A stretch of 64,000 bases of DNA from Prevotella sp. (GCA_017428925.1 JAFRPY010000019.1:1-64000), one strand, 5' to 3'. Positions 52,842 through 62,006 are shown, counted from the first letter of the stretch. Numbers and translations: made by a program. Notes: a model not told the origin generated them from the letters alone.

Positions 52842-54011
52842 ATGAAAGCAATCTCTATTCTGTTTCGCTCCATAGCGCTTGTTTGCTACTATGTGTCGAT
52901 GCTTTTCCCACGAAAAAGCAATCGATGGCTCTTTGGCAGTGCCACGGGGTTTAACAATAATGCAAAGTATTTTTTTATTGATGTCGTTGAAAACCATCCG
53001 GAGATCAAGGCTTATTGGATTGACGACAGAAAGAACACTGCTTTGGTACGGAAACTGGGCTATAAGGCTTATTCCCGTTTTTCACTCATGGGATTATGGC
53101 TGTGCCTGACATCTAAATACTATATAGTCGACCATACGCAGGGATGTATCGATTTCTGGACCAGTGGCGGAGCTAAAATCGTCAACTTGTGGCATGGAGT
53201 GGGGTGGAAGGCCTGTTTGTGGAGCAACCCGTTCCATTCTGTTTACAAAGAAAAGGGCTTTTGGGCCAATTATGTTCATAGGCTTTTTTACCCCCATCTT
53301 TATTACAAACCAGATTTGCTGCTGTCGTCATCTCCTTATATGACCGAGCATTTCTTTGCACCGATGTTTGAGATTTCTCAGAATCGATGTGTCGAAGACG
53401 ACTATCCCCGCGTTAAGTTCATGCAGCAGCCGCAGGAATACATACTCAGCCATATCCGAAAGGTTGGTGCCGTAGAAAGTGAAAATCTGATCTCTACGAT
53501 GCAGCGATACAAACGGGTTATCCTCTATGCACCGACATTTCGCGATGCACAGTATGATTTTATAGCAGAGAGTGGAATCGATTTCGACGACCTGAATGAA
53601 CTTTTGGCAGAGAACAACTGGCTCTTCCTGGTGAAATTCCACCCGTCAACGCGGTTGATGCCAAGTCAAAAGATTGATAGATCAAACATTATCATGCTTG
53701 ATAAGTTTGTTGATTCAAACTATATCATGCCTTTTACGGATACGCTTATCAGCGACTATAGCTCAATCGTATTCGATTTCATGCGACTCAATAGGCAGAT
53801 AGTTCTCTTCCCATTTGATAAGGAACAATATAATAACGGTAGTCGCGTGTTCCAAATGGACTATGACGATTTGGTGGAAGGAATTCCTCAAACTTATACG
53901 TATCATGAGTTGAAAGTGTGTTTGCAAATGAATACTGAATATCGGCAGTCATGCAATGAGAAACTCTGGAAGCCTACACATGATTTAATGATAGCAATAT
54001 TAAACTTGTAG
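52842..54011 (+). CDS. CDP-glycerol glycerophosphotransferase family protein (TagF/TarB-like)
   Basis: 389 residues from ATG 52842 (MKAISILFRSIALVCYYVSML); an upstream in-frame extension overlapping the ATP-grasp gene is unlikely. Family motifs are VNLWHGVGWKACLW, YAPTFRD, FLVKFHPSTR, and a late DTLISDYSSIVFDFMRLNRQIVLFPFD. These enzymes transfer glycerol- or ribitol-phosphate from CDP-polyol to a growing polymer at the cytoplasmic face of the membrane. The cytidylyltransferase at the front of the locus is the likely supplier. Confidence 0.92.
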   Translation: MKAISILFRSIALVCYYVSMLFPRKSNRWLFGSATGFNNNAKYFFIDVVENHPEIKAYWIDDRKNTALVRKLGYKAYSRFSLMGLWLCLTSKYYIVDHTQGCIDFWTSGGAKIVNLWHGVGWKACLWSNPFHSVYKEKGFWANYVHRLFYPHLYYKPDLLLSSSPYMTEHFFAPMFEISQNRCVEDDYPRVKFMQQPQEYILSHIRKVGAVESENLISTMQRYKRVILYAPTFRDAQYDFIAESGIDFDDLNELLAENNWLFLVKFHPSTRLMPSQKIDRSNIIMLDKFVDSNYIMPFTDTLISDYSSIVFDFMRLNRQIVLFPFDKEQYNNGSRVFQMDYDDLVEGIPQTYTYHELKVCLQMNTEYRQSCNEKLWKPTHDLMIAILNL

Positions 54012-54012
54012 A

Positions 54013-55272
54013 ATGAAAAAACTATTCAATATTATTCGAATTATTTTTAATGATATCAGAAAAGGAAACAGGGTAACAACCTTTTTCTTTTTGCTATCCT
54101 TATATTATATTATCAATCTTCTGACTTCCCCAATCACTTCAGGAATGTCTGGCGGCTTGGAAGCCGAGCATAACATATTCAATCAGCTGACTGCAGGTAT
54201 ATTTGTGCTGTTTGTTCTCTACTATGCTATAGTGACAAAGGCAAATCATTCTTATTCATTGACCAAGGTCTTGGCTGTTTTTCTCTTCTATATTACACTT
54301 AGGACATATATGGGATTTGCAATAGATAACTCACGACACACCATCTTTAGCTTTTCCTCAATTTTTAATATGTGTTTTTGGGCAGGAAGTCTTATTTTTG
54401 GTCTAAAATGTTTCAGGTTAGTACCGTCAGAACTTCTGAAACGTATGGTAAAGATGGTCTTGACGGCATATCTGATTTATGTTACATACCGCTTGTTCAC
54501 GCAGAAGGCACTTCTTATGCGATTGGGAATTTCTATGGGTATTAATATGGCTGCATCGGTCTATATGATTATACCTTTGATTTTCCTTGTCTTCAAAGGG
54601 AAACTGAGAACATTTCTTCTTCTTCTTTGCTGCTTCATTTGTTTGTATTCAGCAAAAAGACAGGCTGTAGCAGGTTTAGCTATAGTATTGATTTTTTCTT
54701 TAAAAACAATTTATCAATTATATTTCCAGAAGAGGAAGTTTTTAGCCTTTATCATTGTTGTGCCTTTAATTCTTGTGAGTAGCAATTTTGTAATGCGTAT
54801 CTCTAAAGACTTGTTGTCGCGTCAGGAGTTGCTGGAAGAGAGAGAAGACACGGATAGCGGACGCCTTCAGTTGTGGGCTGTCGCCATGAGTGGTTTTCAG
54901 AATTCAGATAATATGACCCAGTGGTTTGGAGGCGGTCCTGGAACTGGAAGAAAGTATATTGGCGCTTTCTTTCCGATAGCTCGAGCTCCACACAATGGTT
55001 TTATTCAGGTCCTTTGTGACTATGGATTTATTGGGTTAATTTTTTATGGTTTGTTTTTCGTCCTGCTCTTAGGATATGTATTGAAAGTCCGAGGGGTGGA
55101 CAATAAGTTCCATTATCTTTCTATTTGTGTTTCATGGATTTTTGCCAATACAATTTCGCATCCAGGAAACCTGGCATTTGTTTTCCTTGCCATAGGGGTT
55201 GGGTATATTTTCTATATGCAAGATTATGAGAAGAGTAAACTCCTTAGCGGAGGTCCAACAGCGACTTCTTAA
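54013..55272 (+). CDS. O-antigen/capsule polymerase (Wzy-like)
   Basis: 419 residues with about ten membrane helices and a large loop near residues 280-330 (VFSRQELLEEREDTDSGRLQ region, then WFGGGPGTGRKYIG and RAPHNGFIQVLCDYGFIGL), the Wzy_C/O-antigen-ligase pattern. It polymerises lipid-linked repeat units on the periplasmic side. The coding sequence is AT-rich and overlaps the licD start by 47 bp. Confidence 0.88.
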   Translation: MKKLFNIIRIIFNDIRKGNRVTTFFFLLSLYYIINLLTSPITSGMSGGLEAEHNIFNQLTAGIFVLFVLYYAIVTKANHSYSLTKVLAVFLFYITLRTYMGFAIDNSRHTIFSFSSIFNMCFWAGSLIFGLKCFRLVPSELLKRMVKMVLTAYLIYVTYRLFTQKALLMRLGISMGINMAASVYMIIPLIFLVFKGKLRTFLLLLCCFICLYSAKRQAVAGLAIVLIFSLKTIYQLYFQKRKFLAFIIVVPLILVSSNFVMRISKDLLSRQELLEEREDTDSGRLQLWAVAMSGFQNSDNMTQWFGGGPGTGRKYIGAFFPIARAPHNGFIQVLCDYGFIGLIFYGLFFVLLLGYVLKVRGVDNKFHYLSICVSWIFANTISHPGNLAFVFLAIGVGYIFYMQDYEKSKLLSGGPTATS

Positions 55273-56014
55273 TATTTCTGTCGCTTTTAGTGGCATTTGC
55301 GAAAAGCATCATATTCCCTATGTGATGCTGGGGGGAACCATGCTTGGAGCCGTACGCCACCATGGCTTTATCCCCTGGGACGACGATATGGACTTTGCCG
55401 TTCCCCGTGAACATTATGAGCGGCTGATTACTTTGCTGGAGAAAGATCTGCCAAGTCAGTATAGATGTCTTACGTATACAAACAGCGATCAGATCATGTA
55501 TCCTTTCATTAAAATTGAAGATTCTCAGACATGTATCGACGACCCCCGCTTGAGTTGTCCGCTGGATGAAAAAATCGGACTCAATGTCGATGTCTTTCCA
55601 TTGGACGTCTGCGATGTCAATGGCTGGAATGTAAGGTGGGTATTATTATTGATAAAGCTGCAAACCGTTCTGTTTATCGAATCTGCTGAGGATTCATCTA
55701 CAAGGGCATTCCTAAGGCATTTGCTTCAATCGATAGCGCCATTTGGCAAGAATTATCTGCAACGAGTAATCGAAAGAGCCCTTTGCCGAAATCAAAAGGG
55801 TGAATATGTCGGTAACGTTTTAGGACGTTGGAAAAAGAAGGAGATATTCAAGTCGGATGTTTACCATTCTGTCCAGGATTATTTGTTTGAAGGAATCCGT
55901 CTGAAAGGTGTCGAGGATTACCATATTTATCTTACTCAGATGTATGGTGACTATATGGCTTTACCTCCTAAAGAGAAGAGAACAGCCCACGTAGAGAATG
56001 TCTATCTAAGATGA
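55226..56014 (+). CDS. LicD-family phosphotransferase
   Basis: 262 residues from ATG 55226 (MRRVNSLAEVQQRLLNISVAF). The LicD block is YVMLGGTMLGAVRHHGFIPWDDDMDFAVPREHYERL with the DDD metal site and MYPFIKIEDSQT later. LicD-type enzymes transfer phosphocholine, or other phospho-substituents, onto polymers. With TagF-like and cytidylyltransferase neighbours, transfer of a CDP-linked phospho-group is likely. It begins inside the polymerase gene. Confidence 0.9.
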   Translation: MRRVNSLAEVQQRLLNISVAFSGICEKHHIPYVMLGGTMLGAVRHHGFIPWDDDMDFAVPREHYERLITLLEKDLPSQYRCLTYTNSDQIMYPFIKIEDSQTCIDDPRLSCPLDEKIGLNVDVFPLDVCDVNGWNVRWVLLLIKLQTVLFIESAEDSSTRAFLRHLLQSIAPFGKNYLQRVIERALCRNQKGEYVGNVLGRWKKKEIFKSDVYHSVQDYLFEGIRLKGVEDYHIYLTQMYGDYMALPPKEKRTAHVENVYLR

Positions 56015-56024
56015 ACTGTTAAGA

Positions 56025-56594
56025 ATGGACTTGAAGCAATTTACCTGTTCTTTATTTGTTAAGGCGACTTTAGCTTTTCCATACTTGCTTGACAAATTGT
56101 TAGCTCCCTTTTACAAGGGGTGTATGAATTATTGTGGAAGGGGAGTTTACATTCGTCCTTTGTCAAGTGATTTCAAGGGGCTAGAGAATCTTTCGGTAGG
56201 TGATAATACGAGTATCCCCAAAGGAAGCGTGTTCTATTGTACAAAGGCAACTCTGACAATTGGTAAGAATGTTATTTTCGGGCCCAAACCAACAATTATC
56301 ACAGGTGATCATCGTATAGAAGTTGTCGGGTCAAATATCGTTGATAATGTTGAAAAGTTACCTGAGAACGACCTTCCCGTCACCATTGAGGACGATGTAT
56401 GGATAGGGGCTAATGCTATCATATTGAAGGGGGTTACAATAGGTCGCGGAAGTGTTGTTGCAGCAGGAGCTGTAGTTACAACGTCGTGTGAGCCTTATTC
56501 GATTATCGGTGGTGTTCCTGCAAGATTGATTAAGCATCGCTTTTCTGAGGATGAAATACAAGAACACGAGAAACTACTGTTTGTGAATCAGTAG
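56025..56594 (+). CDS. Hexapeptide-repeat (LbH) acetyltransferase
   Basis: 189 residues. A hydrophobic start, then left-handed beta-helix hexad repeats (IGKNVIFGPKPTIITGDH, VTIEDDVWIGANAIILKGVTIGRGSVVAAGAVV, CEPYSIIGGVPARLIKHRF) as in maltose/galactoside O-acetyltransferases. It probably O-acetylates the capsule repeat unit. The start is ATG 56025, 10 bp after licD. Confidence 0.9.
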   Translation: MDLKQFTCSLFVKATLAFPYLLDKLLAPFYKGCMNYCGRGVYIRPLSSDFKGLENLSVGDNTSIPKGSVFYCTKATLTIGKNVIFGPKPTIITGDHRIEVVGSNIVDNVEKLPENDLPVTIEDDVWIGANAIILKGVTIGRGSVVAAGAVVTTSCEPYSIIGGVPARLIKHRFSEDEIQEHEKLLFVNQ

Positions 56595-56603
56595 CTTGCA
56601 AGT

Positions 56604-57689
56604 ATGAAGGAAGAAAACCACAACATCCTCATCGTAGCACCATCTCTTGACTCCGCTCGTAATGTGAGTGGCGTTTCAGCTGTGGCAAACTTCATGATTG
56701 CTAACAACCAGGAGTGCCGTTATACGCATTTCCTGCAAGGCAAGGGTGACGATGAGCAAGGAGGGCTTTCGCGTGTAGTGCGACTAATGAAAAGCTATCG
56801 CAGATGGAAGACTCTTTTGAACGACCTGCCTGCCGACCAGATCATTCACTATAACTTCCCGTTGGATGCCATGGCGGTGGTGCGCGATTTCTTTTTCATG
56901 AACGCAGCACGAAAACAAGGCCGACGGATGGTGGTTCATATCCATGGAGGACTCTATCTCTTCAGGCAAGACAAACCTTTTCTGATTAAATGCCTTCTAA
57001 ACAGGATCTTCCGATGGGACTGCCCGTTCATTGTCCTCAGCACCAAGGAGAAACAACAGATACAGACAGAATATCAGACAAAGACGGTCTATGTACTCCC
57101 CAACTGTGTTGATCTTGCAGTTGCATCGTCCTTTACACGGAAAGAATTCAGTCCTTGCCTCCACCTGCTCTTCTTAGGTCGAATTGAACCCAATAAGGGC
57201 ATGGACTATCTCTATCATGCAGTAAAGCTACTTCAAGATAGTGGCACCGACTTCATTTTACATTTTGCTGGTGCCGAACAAGGTGGCAATGACTATATCG
57301 GAAGCTTTTCACAATTACTCGGTGAGCGGTTTGTTTATGAGGGTGTTGTGTCAGGGATAGAGAAAGACAAGTTGCTGAAGACCTGTGACGTGTTCTTGTT
57401 GCCATCGTTTTACGAAGGCTTACCTATGTCGCTGTTGGAGTGCATGAGTTTTGGTATGATTCCCGTTACGACAAACGTCGGTAGCATCAGCGAATTTGTT
57501 CATGATGGAAAGACAGGACTGCTCTTGCAGATGAAAGATTCACAGAGCATTGTCGATGCTATCAATCTCTTATCGAAGGACACAGACTTGCGCCGCAACC
57601 TATCCAAGAATGCACGTGAAAAGATTTTTACGACATTGAACACTGAGAATTATATAGCTAAACTCAACGAGATTTATCAGAACTGTTGA
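56604..57689 (+). CDS. GT4-family glycosyltransferase
   Basis: 361 residues. A GT-B fold with LHLLFLGRIEPNKGMDYLYHAV, then the EX7E-type donor site FLLPSFYEGLPMSLLECMSFGMIPVTTNVGSISEFV. It adds a sugar from a nucleotide donor to the lipid-linked capsule unit. The donor and acceptor are unknown. The base composition is closer to the core genome than the preceding genes. Confidence 0.92.
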   Translation: MKEENHNILIVAPSLDSARNVSGVSAVANFMIANNQECRYTHFLQGKGDDEQGGLSRVVRLMKSYRRWKTLLNDLPADQIIHYNFPLDAMAVVRDFFFMNAARKQGRRMVVHIHGGLYLFRQDKPFLIKCLLNRIFRWDCPFIVLSTKEKQQIQTEYQTKTVYVLPNCVDLAVASSFTRKEFSPCLHLLFLGRIEPNKGMDYLYHAVKLLQDSGTDFILHFAGAEQGGNDYIGSFSQLLGERFVYEGVVSGIEKDKLLKTCDVFLLPSFYEGLPMSLLECMSFGMIPVTTNVGSISEFVHDGKTGLLLQMKDSQSIVDAINLLSKDTDLRRNLSKNAREKIFTTLNTENYIAKLNEIYQNC

Positions 57690-57692
57690 CGC

Positions 57693-58445
57693 ATGCTTAA
57701 ATTAAAGTCACTACAAATTGTTCCTAACCGCAAGGCATTGGCACAGATTCCTGCAGGTAAGGTGCTGATTAACACCATCAATGCACACTCGTTTAACACG
57801 GCGCAAAAGGATTCTTTGTTTGCTGAAGCACTTGCCAAAGGAGACTATCTGATTCCTGACGGGGCGAGTATCGTAAAGGCATGTCGGTGGCTGAAGGCAA
57901 AGTCACAACCCATAGAGCGCATAGCAGGATGGGACCTTTTTACTTTCGAGATGGAGAGGCTCAACGCTCAATTTGAGAGTGAACACTCTGGAACAAAGCG
58001 TCGCGTGATGTTCATGGGATCCTCGGAGCGGGTGCTGTCGCTGATCAGAGAGAAGGCGGCCACCATATATCCCAATCTCGACATTGTCACCTATTCGCCA
58101 CCTTATAAACCTGAGTTCTCTGATGAGGACAATCAGGCTGTTATTCAAGCAATTAACGATGCTGATCCGGATCTGTTGTGGATTGGAATGACGGCACCCA
58201 AACAGGAGAAATGGGCTTATAGTCATTGGGACGAACTCAATATCCATTGTCATGTGGGTACCATCGGCGCTGTCTTCGATTTCTTCGCAGGCACTGCCAA
58301 ACGAGCACCCCAGTGGTGGCAAGACCATTCCCTCGAATGGCTTTACCGCTTGTGCACGGAACCACGCCGCATGTGGCGTCGCTATGTCATCGGCAACCCC
58401 CTGTTCCTCTGGAATATTCTGAAGGAAAAAGGAACCCCCTTCTAA
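57693..58445 (+). CDS. WecG/TagA/CpsF-family glycosyltransferase (GT26)
   Basis: 250 residues. GT26 signature: NTINAHSFNTAQKDSLF, YLIPDGASIVKACRWL, RIAGWDLF, GSSERVL, then LLWIGMTAPKQEKWAYSHWDE and GAVFDFFAGTAKRAPQWWQDHSLEWLYRLCTEPRRMWRRY. In Gram-positive teichoic acid synthesis TagA adds ManNAc to GlcNAc-PP-undecaprenol, making the linkage unit; a comparable role is plausible here. It starts 3 bp after the GT4 gene. Confidence 0.93.
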   Translation: MLKLKSLQIVPNRKALAQIPAGKVLINTINAHSFNTAQKDSLFAEALAKGDYLIPDGASIVKACRWLKAKSQPIERIAGWDLFTFEMERLNAQFESEHSGTKRRVMFMGSSERVLSLIREKAATIYPNLDIVTYSPPYKPEFSDEDNQAVIQAINDADPDLLWIGMTAPKQEKWAYSHWDELNIHCHVGTIGAVFDFFAGTAKRAPQWWQDHSLEWLYRLCTEPRRMWRRYVIGNPLFLWNILKEKGTPF

Positions 58446-58686
58446 ATCTCCCCCGGTAGGGGAGACTTTGGAAGCCCCACCCCAGCCCTCCCCCGTAGGG
58501 AGGGAGAGAGCCCCCACCAAACCTCCTTTAGTAGCTCCCCCGCAGGGGAGACTTCTAAATTGCTTAAACGCTGAGACGCAGCACTTGCGCTCGGCTTTGC
58601 CGCTTTCGTCGAGAAAGAACTACTTGAACGCGACGCAGTCGCATTTGAACTTTTGAACGCGACTTTGTCGCATTGAACCTTTGAAC
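58446..58686. repeat. Mixed repeat block before the nucleotidyltransferase gene
   Basis: C/G-rich elements with CTCCCCCGGTAGGGGAG and CCCTCCCCCGTAGGGAGGG (58446-58560), a CGGCTTTGCCG hairpin followed by GAGAAAGAAC (58595-58620), then GCGAC/GTCGC hairpins with TTGAAC linkers (58626-58672). The next gene's ATG lies in the last hairpin. Confidence 0.85.
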
Positions 58687-59928
58687 ATGACGCAGTCATA
58701 TACCCCATATCTCGACTTCCTGCGCTTCTCGCTAAACGAGGAAGCACAGGTGCCGGAATCGGTAAAACTTATCGATTGGGACCAGTTGCTGCAGTTCGCC
58801 AAGGACCAGTGTGTGCCTGGCATCTATTGGATGGGCGTGCGTCGGCTGGGTCACTTAAAGGAGAATAAACCTACCGATGACCATGTGATGCGATGGATGG
58901 CGGCATGTGGAAAACTGGGCAAGCGGAACAGCACCGTCACAGAGAGGTCGGCATGGGTGGCAAAGAACTTTGAGAAAGAAGGGTTCCGGGCATGTCTGTT
59001 GAAAGGACAAGGCCTCGCGCTCTGTTATCCTGACCCGTCGCTGCGCTATCCAGGCGATATCGATATATGGGTAAGACCGGACCGACAAAGTCGGAGTTCA
59101 AATGCGACTGCGTCGCGTTCAAATGGTTCAAGTTCTGCTTCGCAGCGTTCAAGTGGTTCAAATAGTTCAAGTGCGACAGCGTCGCATTCAAGCCATTCAT
59201 CTTTTCACTTTTCACTTTTCACTCACCGTGAGGATGCTGACATCCGAACGGTGAGTGCCTACTGTCGCCAGTTCGTTCCCGATGCCAAGGCGTGCTATCA
59301 CCATATCGACTTTCTGAAGGCTGGCGACATACCCGTCGAAGTGCACTACCGGCCGTCGTGGCTCAACAATCCGTTCCACAACCGTCGTCTGCAGCGGTAT
59401 TTCCTTGATCATGCCGATGCACAGTTCTCCAATCTGCAGCCGCAGGGATTTGCTACGCCTACATGGGAGTTCAATGTCGTGTTCCTGCTCAGTCATATCG
59501 CCAACCACCTCCTCCACGAGGGTATTGGCCTCAAACAAGTCATCGACTACTATTATCTCCTTCGCTCCCAAACCGAACGTCGCAACATCGACAGCTACGA
59601 GCAGGAGTTCCGCTGTCTTGGACTGCTGCCCTTTGCCCGCCAGCTCATGTGGGTGCTCTGTCAGGTGTTGGGACTCGATGAGCAGCTGTTGGTTGCGCGT
59701 CAGGACGAGCGTCGTGGTCGCCTATTGCTGAGTGAGATGTTGGCAGGAGGCAATTTCGGAATGCACGACGACCGGCCGTTGAGTGGTTTCTACACCTCTG
59801 GTCTGAAGAGCAATCTCCAGCGCGTGGTTCGCGACCTACGGATGATGCGCTACTTCCCGTCAGAGAGTCTTTGGGAACCCGCCTTCCGCATCTGGCATTA
59901 CTTCTGGCGCCGCCGCCATCGCTCCTAA
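58687..59928 (+). CDS. Nucleotidyltransferase-fold protein (NTP_transf_5 type) with repeat insertion
   Basis: 413 residues from ATG 58687. The nucleotidyltransferase motif is ACLLKGQGLALCYPDPSLR followed by PGDIDIWV, typical of the NTP_transf_5 (PF14907) family often found near polysaccharide genes; substrate unknown. Residues about 132-178 are a Ser/Ala/Asn-rich in-frame insertion translated from GCGAC/GTCGC hairpins and a TTTTCACTTTTCAC tract (59082-59222), splitting the active-site strand from the rest. The ATG itself lies in a repeat hairpin (ATGAC-GCA-GTCAT). Confidence 0.82.
   Translation: MTQSYTPYLDFLRFSLNEEAQVPESVKLIDWDQLLQFAKDQCVPGIYWMGVRRLGHLKENKPTDDHVMRWMAACGKLGKRNSTVTERSAWVAKNFEKEGFRACLLKGQGLALCYPDPSLRYPGDIDIWVRPDRQSRSSNATASRSNGSSSASQRSSGSNSSSATASHSSHSSFHFSLFTHREDADIRTVSAYCRQFVPDAKACYHHIDFLKAGDIPVEVHYRPSWLNNPFHNRRLQRYFLDHADAQFSNLQPQGFATPTWEFNVVFLLSHIANHLLHEGIGLKQVIDYYYLLRSQTERRNIDSYEQEFRCLGLLPFARQLMWVLCQVLGLDEQLLVARQDERRGRLLLSEMLAGGNFGMHDDRPLSGFYTSGLKSNLQRVVRDLRMMRYFPSESLWEPAFRIWHYFWRRRHRS
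59082..59222. repeat. Hairpin array inserted in the nucleotidyltransferase gene
   Basis: CCGAC-AAA-GTCGG (59082), GCGAC-TGC-GTCGC (59104), CTGC-TTC-GCAG (59136) and GCGAC-AGC-GTCGC (59173), with GTTCAAGTGG linkers, ending in TTTTCACTTTTCAC. Confidence 0.85.
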
Positions 59929-59929
59929 T

Positions 59930-60056
59930 TGTAATCTAGAAACTATAAACTAGAAACTATAAATTAGAAACTAGAACTTTTGGAGCAGCGAGTGCCAAAG
60001 ATGCTCGCATCTATTTGGCTGAGTCGTGACAAAAGTCATGGAACGAAGTAACATAA
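59930..60056 (+). promoter_or_regulatory. Partial leader (copy 3) before the initiating transferase
   Basis: AT-rich GAAACTATAAACTA repeats (59938-59975), then GGAGCAGCGAGTG (59982-59994) and GTGACAAAAGTCATG (60026-60040) with GAAGTAACATAA. The last two blocks recur in the same order before capD (62185-62197 and 62257-62271). The promoter-proximal half of the leader is absent here. Confidence 0.7.
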
Positions 60057-60069
60057 ACTCTAAATAAGT

Positions 60070-61488
60070 ATGAAAAAAGACAGATACCATGGAAATGACC
60101 TGATCAGGATCGCCATCATCATCGGCGACTTCCTGTTGCTTAACCTGCTGGTATATTTGTGCCTGGAGCAGTTCGACGATAAAACGCCTGACTACTTCAT
60201 GGACCATAATGCCGTGGTGGTCATGGTGGCCAACTTCGCCATGTTGGTGGCGGAGTATTTCTTCAATACCATCGTCTATCACCGTCGGCTCAGCGTCATC
60301 GACCTATTGCGGCGAGTTTTCATGTTGTCGGCCACACAGTCGGCGCTGATGTTCTTCCTGCTGCGTTCCATCAGCCGCGGCGGAGGCTTCTTCAAGTTCA
60401 TGTACTATTTTGCTGGCTTCCTGTTTATTGCCTTGTTGCTGGCACGACTCATTGAGCGGGGCATTATCCTCTATCTCCGATCAAAAGGTAAGAACACGCA
60501 GAGCATCTTGTTTGTCGGCAACGACCCTGCAAACCTCATGCTCTACCATGACATGTTGGAAAATTCATCAGCAGGCACCTATGTCAAAGGCTATTATGCC
60601 GACGAACCCATCGAAAATGCACCCGAGCAGTTTGTCCATCTGGGTAATCTGCAACAGCTTAATGCTCAGATGGAAGAAGACAAGGACAAGACCAATCTGG
60701 GCATCGACTTGTTGTTCTGCTGCCTGTCGCACGACGAGTCGGCGTTCATCAACCGTGTGATACATTTCTGCGACAACCACGTAGTACATTTCTACTATGT
60801 GCCGCGCATGAGCGGAAACCTCCATCTGCGCCTCATCCCCGAGCTCTATGGTGATGTCACATTGTTCACCAATCGTCGCGAGCCACTCACGTTCATTGAG
60901 AACAAATTCCTGAAGCGCACCTTCGACATCGTCGTGAGTGCCCTCACCTGTCTGGTGCTGTTGCCCTTCCTGCCTATTATCGCCCTAATCATCAAGATGC
61001 AGAGTCCCGGTCCCCTGTTCTTTGTCCAGAACCGTACAGGTCTCAACGGGCATACGTTCAAATGCTATAAGTTCCGTTCTATGCATGTCAACAACCAGGC
61101 CGACACCCTGCAGGCCACCAAGGACGACCCACGCAAGTTCCCGTTTGGTGAGTTCATGCGCAAGACGAATATCGATGAGTTCCCGCAGTTCTTCAATGTG
61201 CTGAAGGGCGACATGAGCATTGTCGGCCCCCGTCCCCACATGATGCTCCACACGGAGATGTATGGTAAGCTCATCGACAAGTACATGGTGCGCCATTTCT
61301 GTCGTCCTGGCATCACGGGTTGGGCGCAGGTCACAGGCTTCCGTGGTGAGACCAAGGAACTCTGGCAGATGGAAGAGCGCATCAGACGCGACATCTGGTA
61401 TCTCGAAAACTGGACCTTCTGGCTCGACCTCAAGATTATCCTCAAGACAGCTCTTACCATTATCCGCCCCGACAAACAGGCGTATTAA
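60070..61488 (+). CDS. Undecaprenyl-phosphate sugar phosphotransferase (WcaJ-like)
   Basis: 472 residues. Four or five N-terminal membrane helices, a soluble Rossmann-like middle (SILFVGNDPANLMLYHDML), and a C-terminal polyprenyl glycosylphosphotransferase domain: KRTFDIVVSALTCLVLLPFL, KMQSPGPLFFVQNRTGLNG, FKCYKFRSMHV, NIDEFPQFFNVLKGDMSIVGPRP and PGITGWAQVTGFRGET. It starts the lipid-linked repeat unit by moving a sugar-phosphate onto undecaprenyl phosphate. Start ATG 60070 follows the conserved GTGACAAAAGTCATG element. Confidence 0.95.
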   Translation: MKKDRYHGNDLIRIAIIIGDFLLLNLLVYLCLEQFDDKTPDYFMDHNAVVVMVANFAMLVAEYFFNTIVYHRRLSVIDLLRRVFMLSATQSALMFFLLRSISRGGGFFKFMYYFAGFLFIALLLARLIERGIILYLRSKGKNTQSILFVGNDPANLMLYHDMLENSSAGTYVKGYYADEPIENAPEQFVHLGNLQQLNAQMEEDKDKTNLGIDLLFCCLSHDESAFINRVIHFCDNHVVHFYYVPRMSGNLHLRLIPELYGDVTLFTNRREPLTFIENKFLKRTFDIVVSALTCLVLLPFLPIIALIIKMQSPGPLFFVQNRTGLNGHTFKCYKFRSMHVNNQADTLQATKDDPRKFPFGEFMRKTNIDEFPQFFNVLKGDMSIVGPRPHMMLHTEMYGKLIDKYMVRHFCRPGITGWAQVTGFRGETKELWQMEERIRRDIWYLENWTFWLDLKIILKTALTIIRPDKQAY

Positions 61489-61980
61489 GGAGGTTGAGAG
61501 GAGCCTTCGGCTCATGTTGAGAAATGTTGAGACGCAGCTTTGCTGCTGTTGAGAAAGGTTCTTTCTCCGGCCTCTCCTCCCGTCCTCCCCAAAAAGGGAG
61601 GGAGCAACGCCCCAAAAATATAAACTGTTTCTTTGGCGTTTAGAGTTTAGGGTTTAGTGTTCAGAGTCAGTCTGAGAGTGTAGAGTTAGAAAGTTAATGG
61701 TCGCTGCCGCCCGCTGCTTACCCGTGCGCAGCACTTTGAACTTTAAACCTTGAACGGCACGCAGTGCCTCTTGAACCGCGACTCCGTCGCCTTGAACGGC
61801 ACGTAGTGCCTTTTGAACTCGCGAAGCGAATTGAACCGCGACCTGTCGCCTTATCTGTGAGATCCGTGATATCCGTGTGATATTAAAATAAAAGTCATCA
61901 CTCTAAGCTTTCAAGCTGACTTTACTCTCTAAATTCTACACTCTGAACGAATAAAGTGCCTCTGGCGCTTTGCCAAATCA
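61489..61980. repeat. Repeat-rich gap after the initiating transferase
   Basis: No gene in 61489-62369. The first part holds GGCC/GGCTC hairpins, GTTGAGA units, CTTTCTCCGG, CTCCCCAAAAAGGGAGG (61585-61601), GTTTAGAGTTTAGGG (61640-61654), then hairpins GGCAC-GCA-GTGCC, GCGAC-TCC-GTCGC, GGCAC-GTA-GTGCC and TCGC-GAA-GCGA with TTGAAC linkers (61754-61850). Confidence 0.8.
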
Positions 61981-61991
61981 AAATAAAGTTG

Positions 61992-61999
61992 TACCTTTG
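61992..61999 (+). promoter_or_regulatory. -7 box before leader copy 2
   Basis: TACCTTTG followed by CA; a TTTG at 61970-61973 lies at about the expected -33 distance. Confidence 0.7.
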
Positions 62000-62006
62000 C
62001 AGGCAG

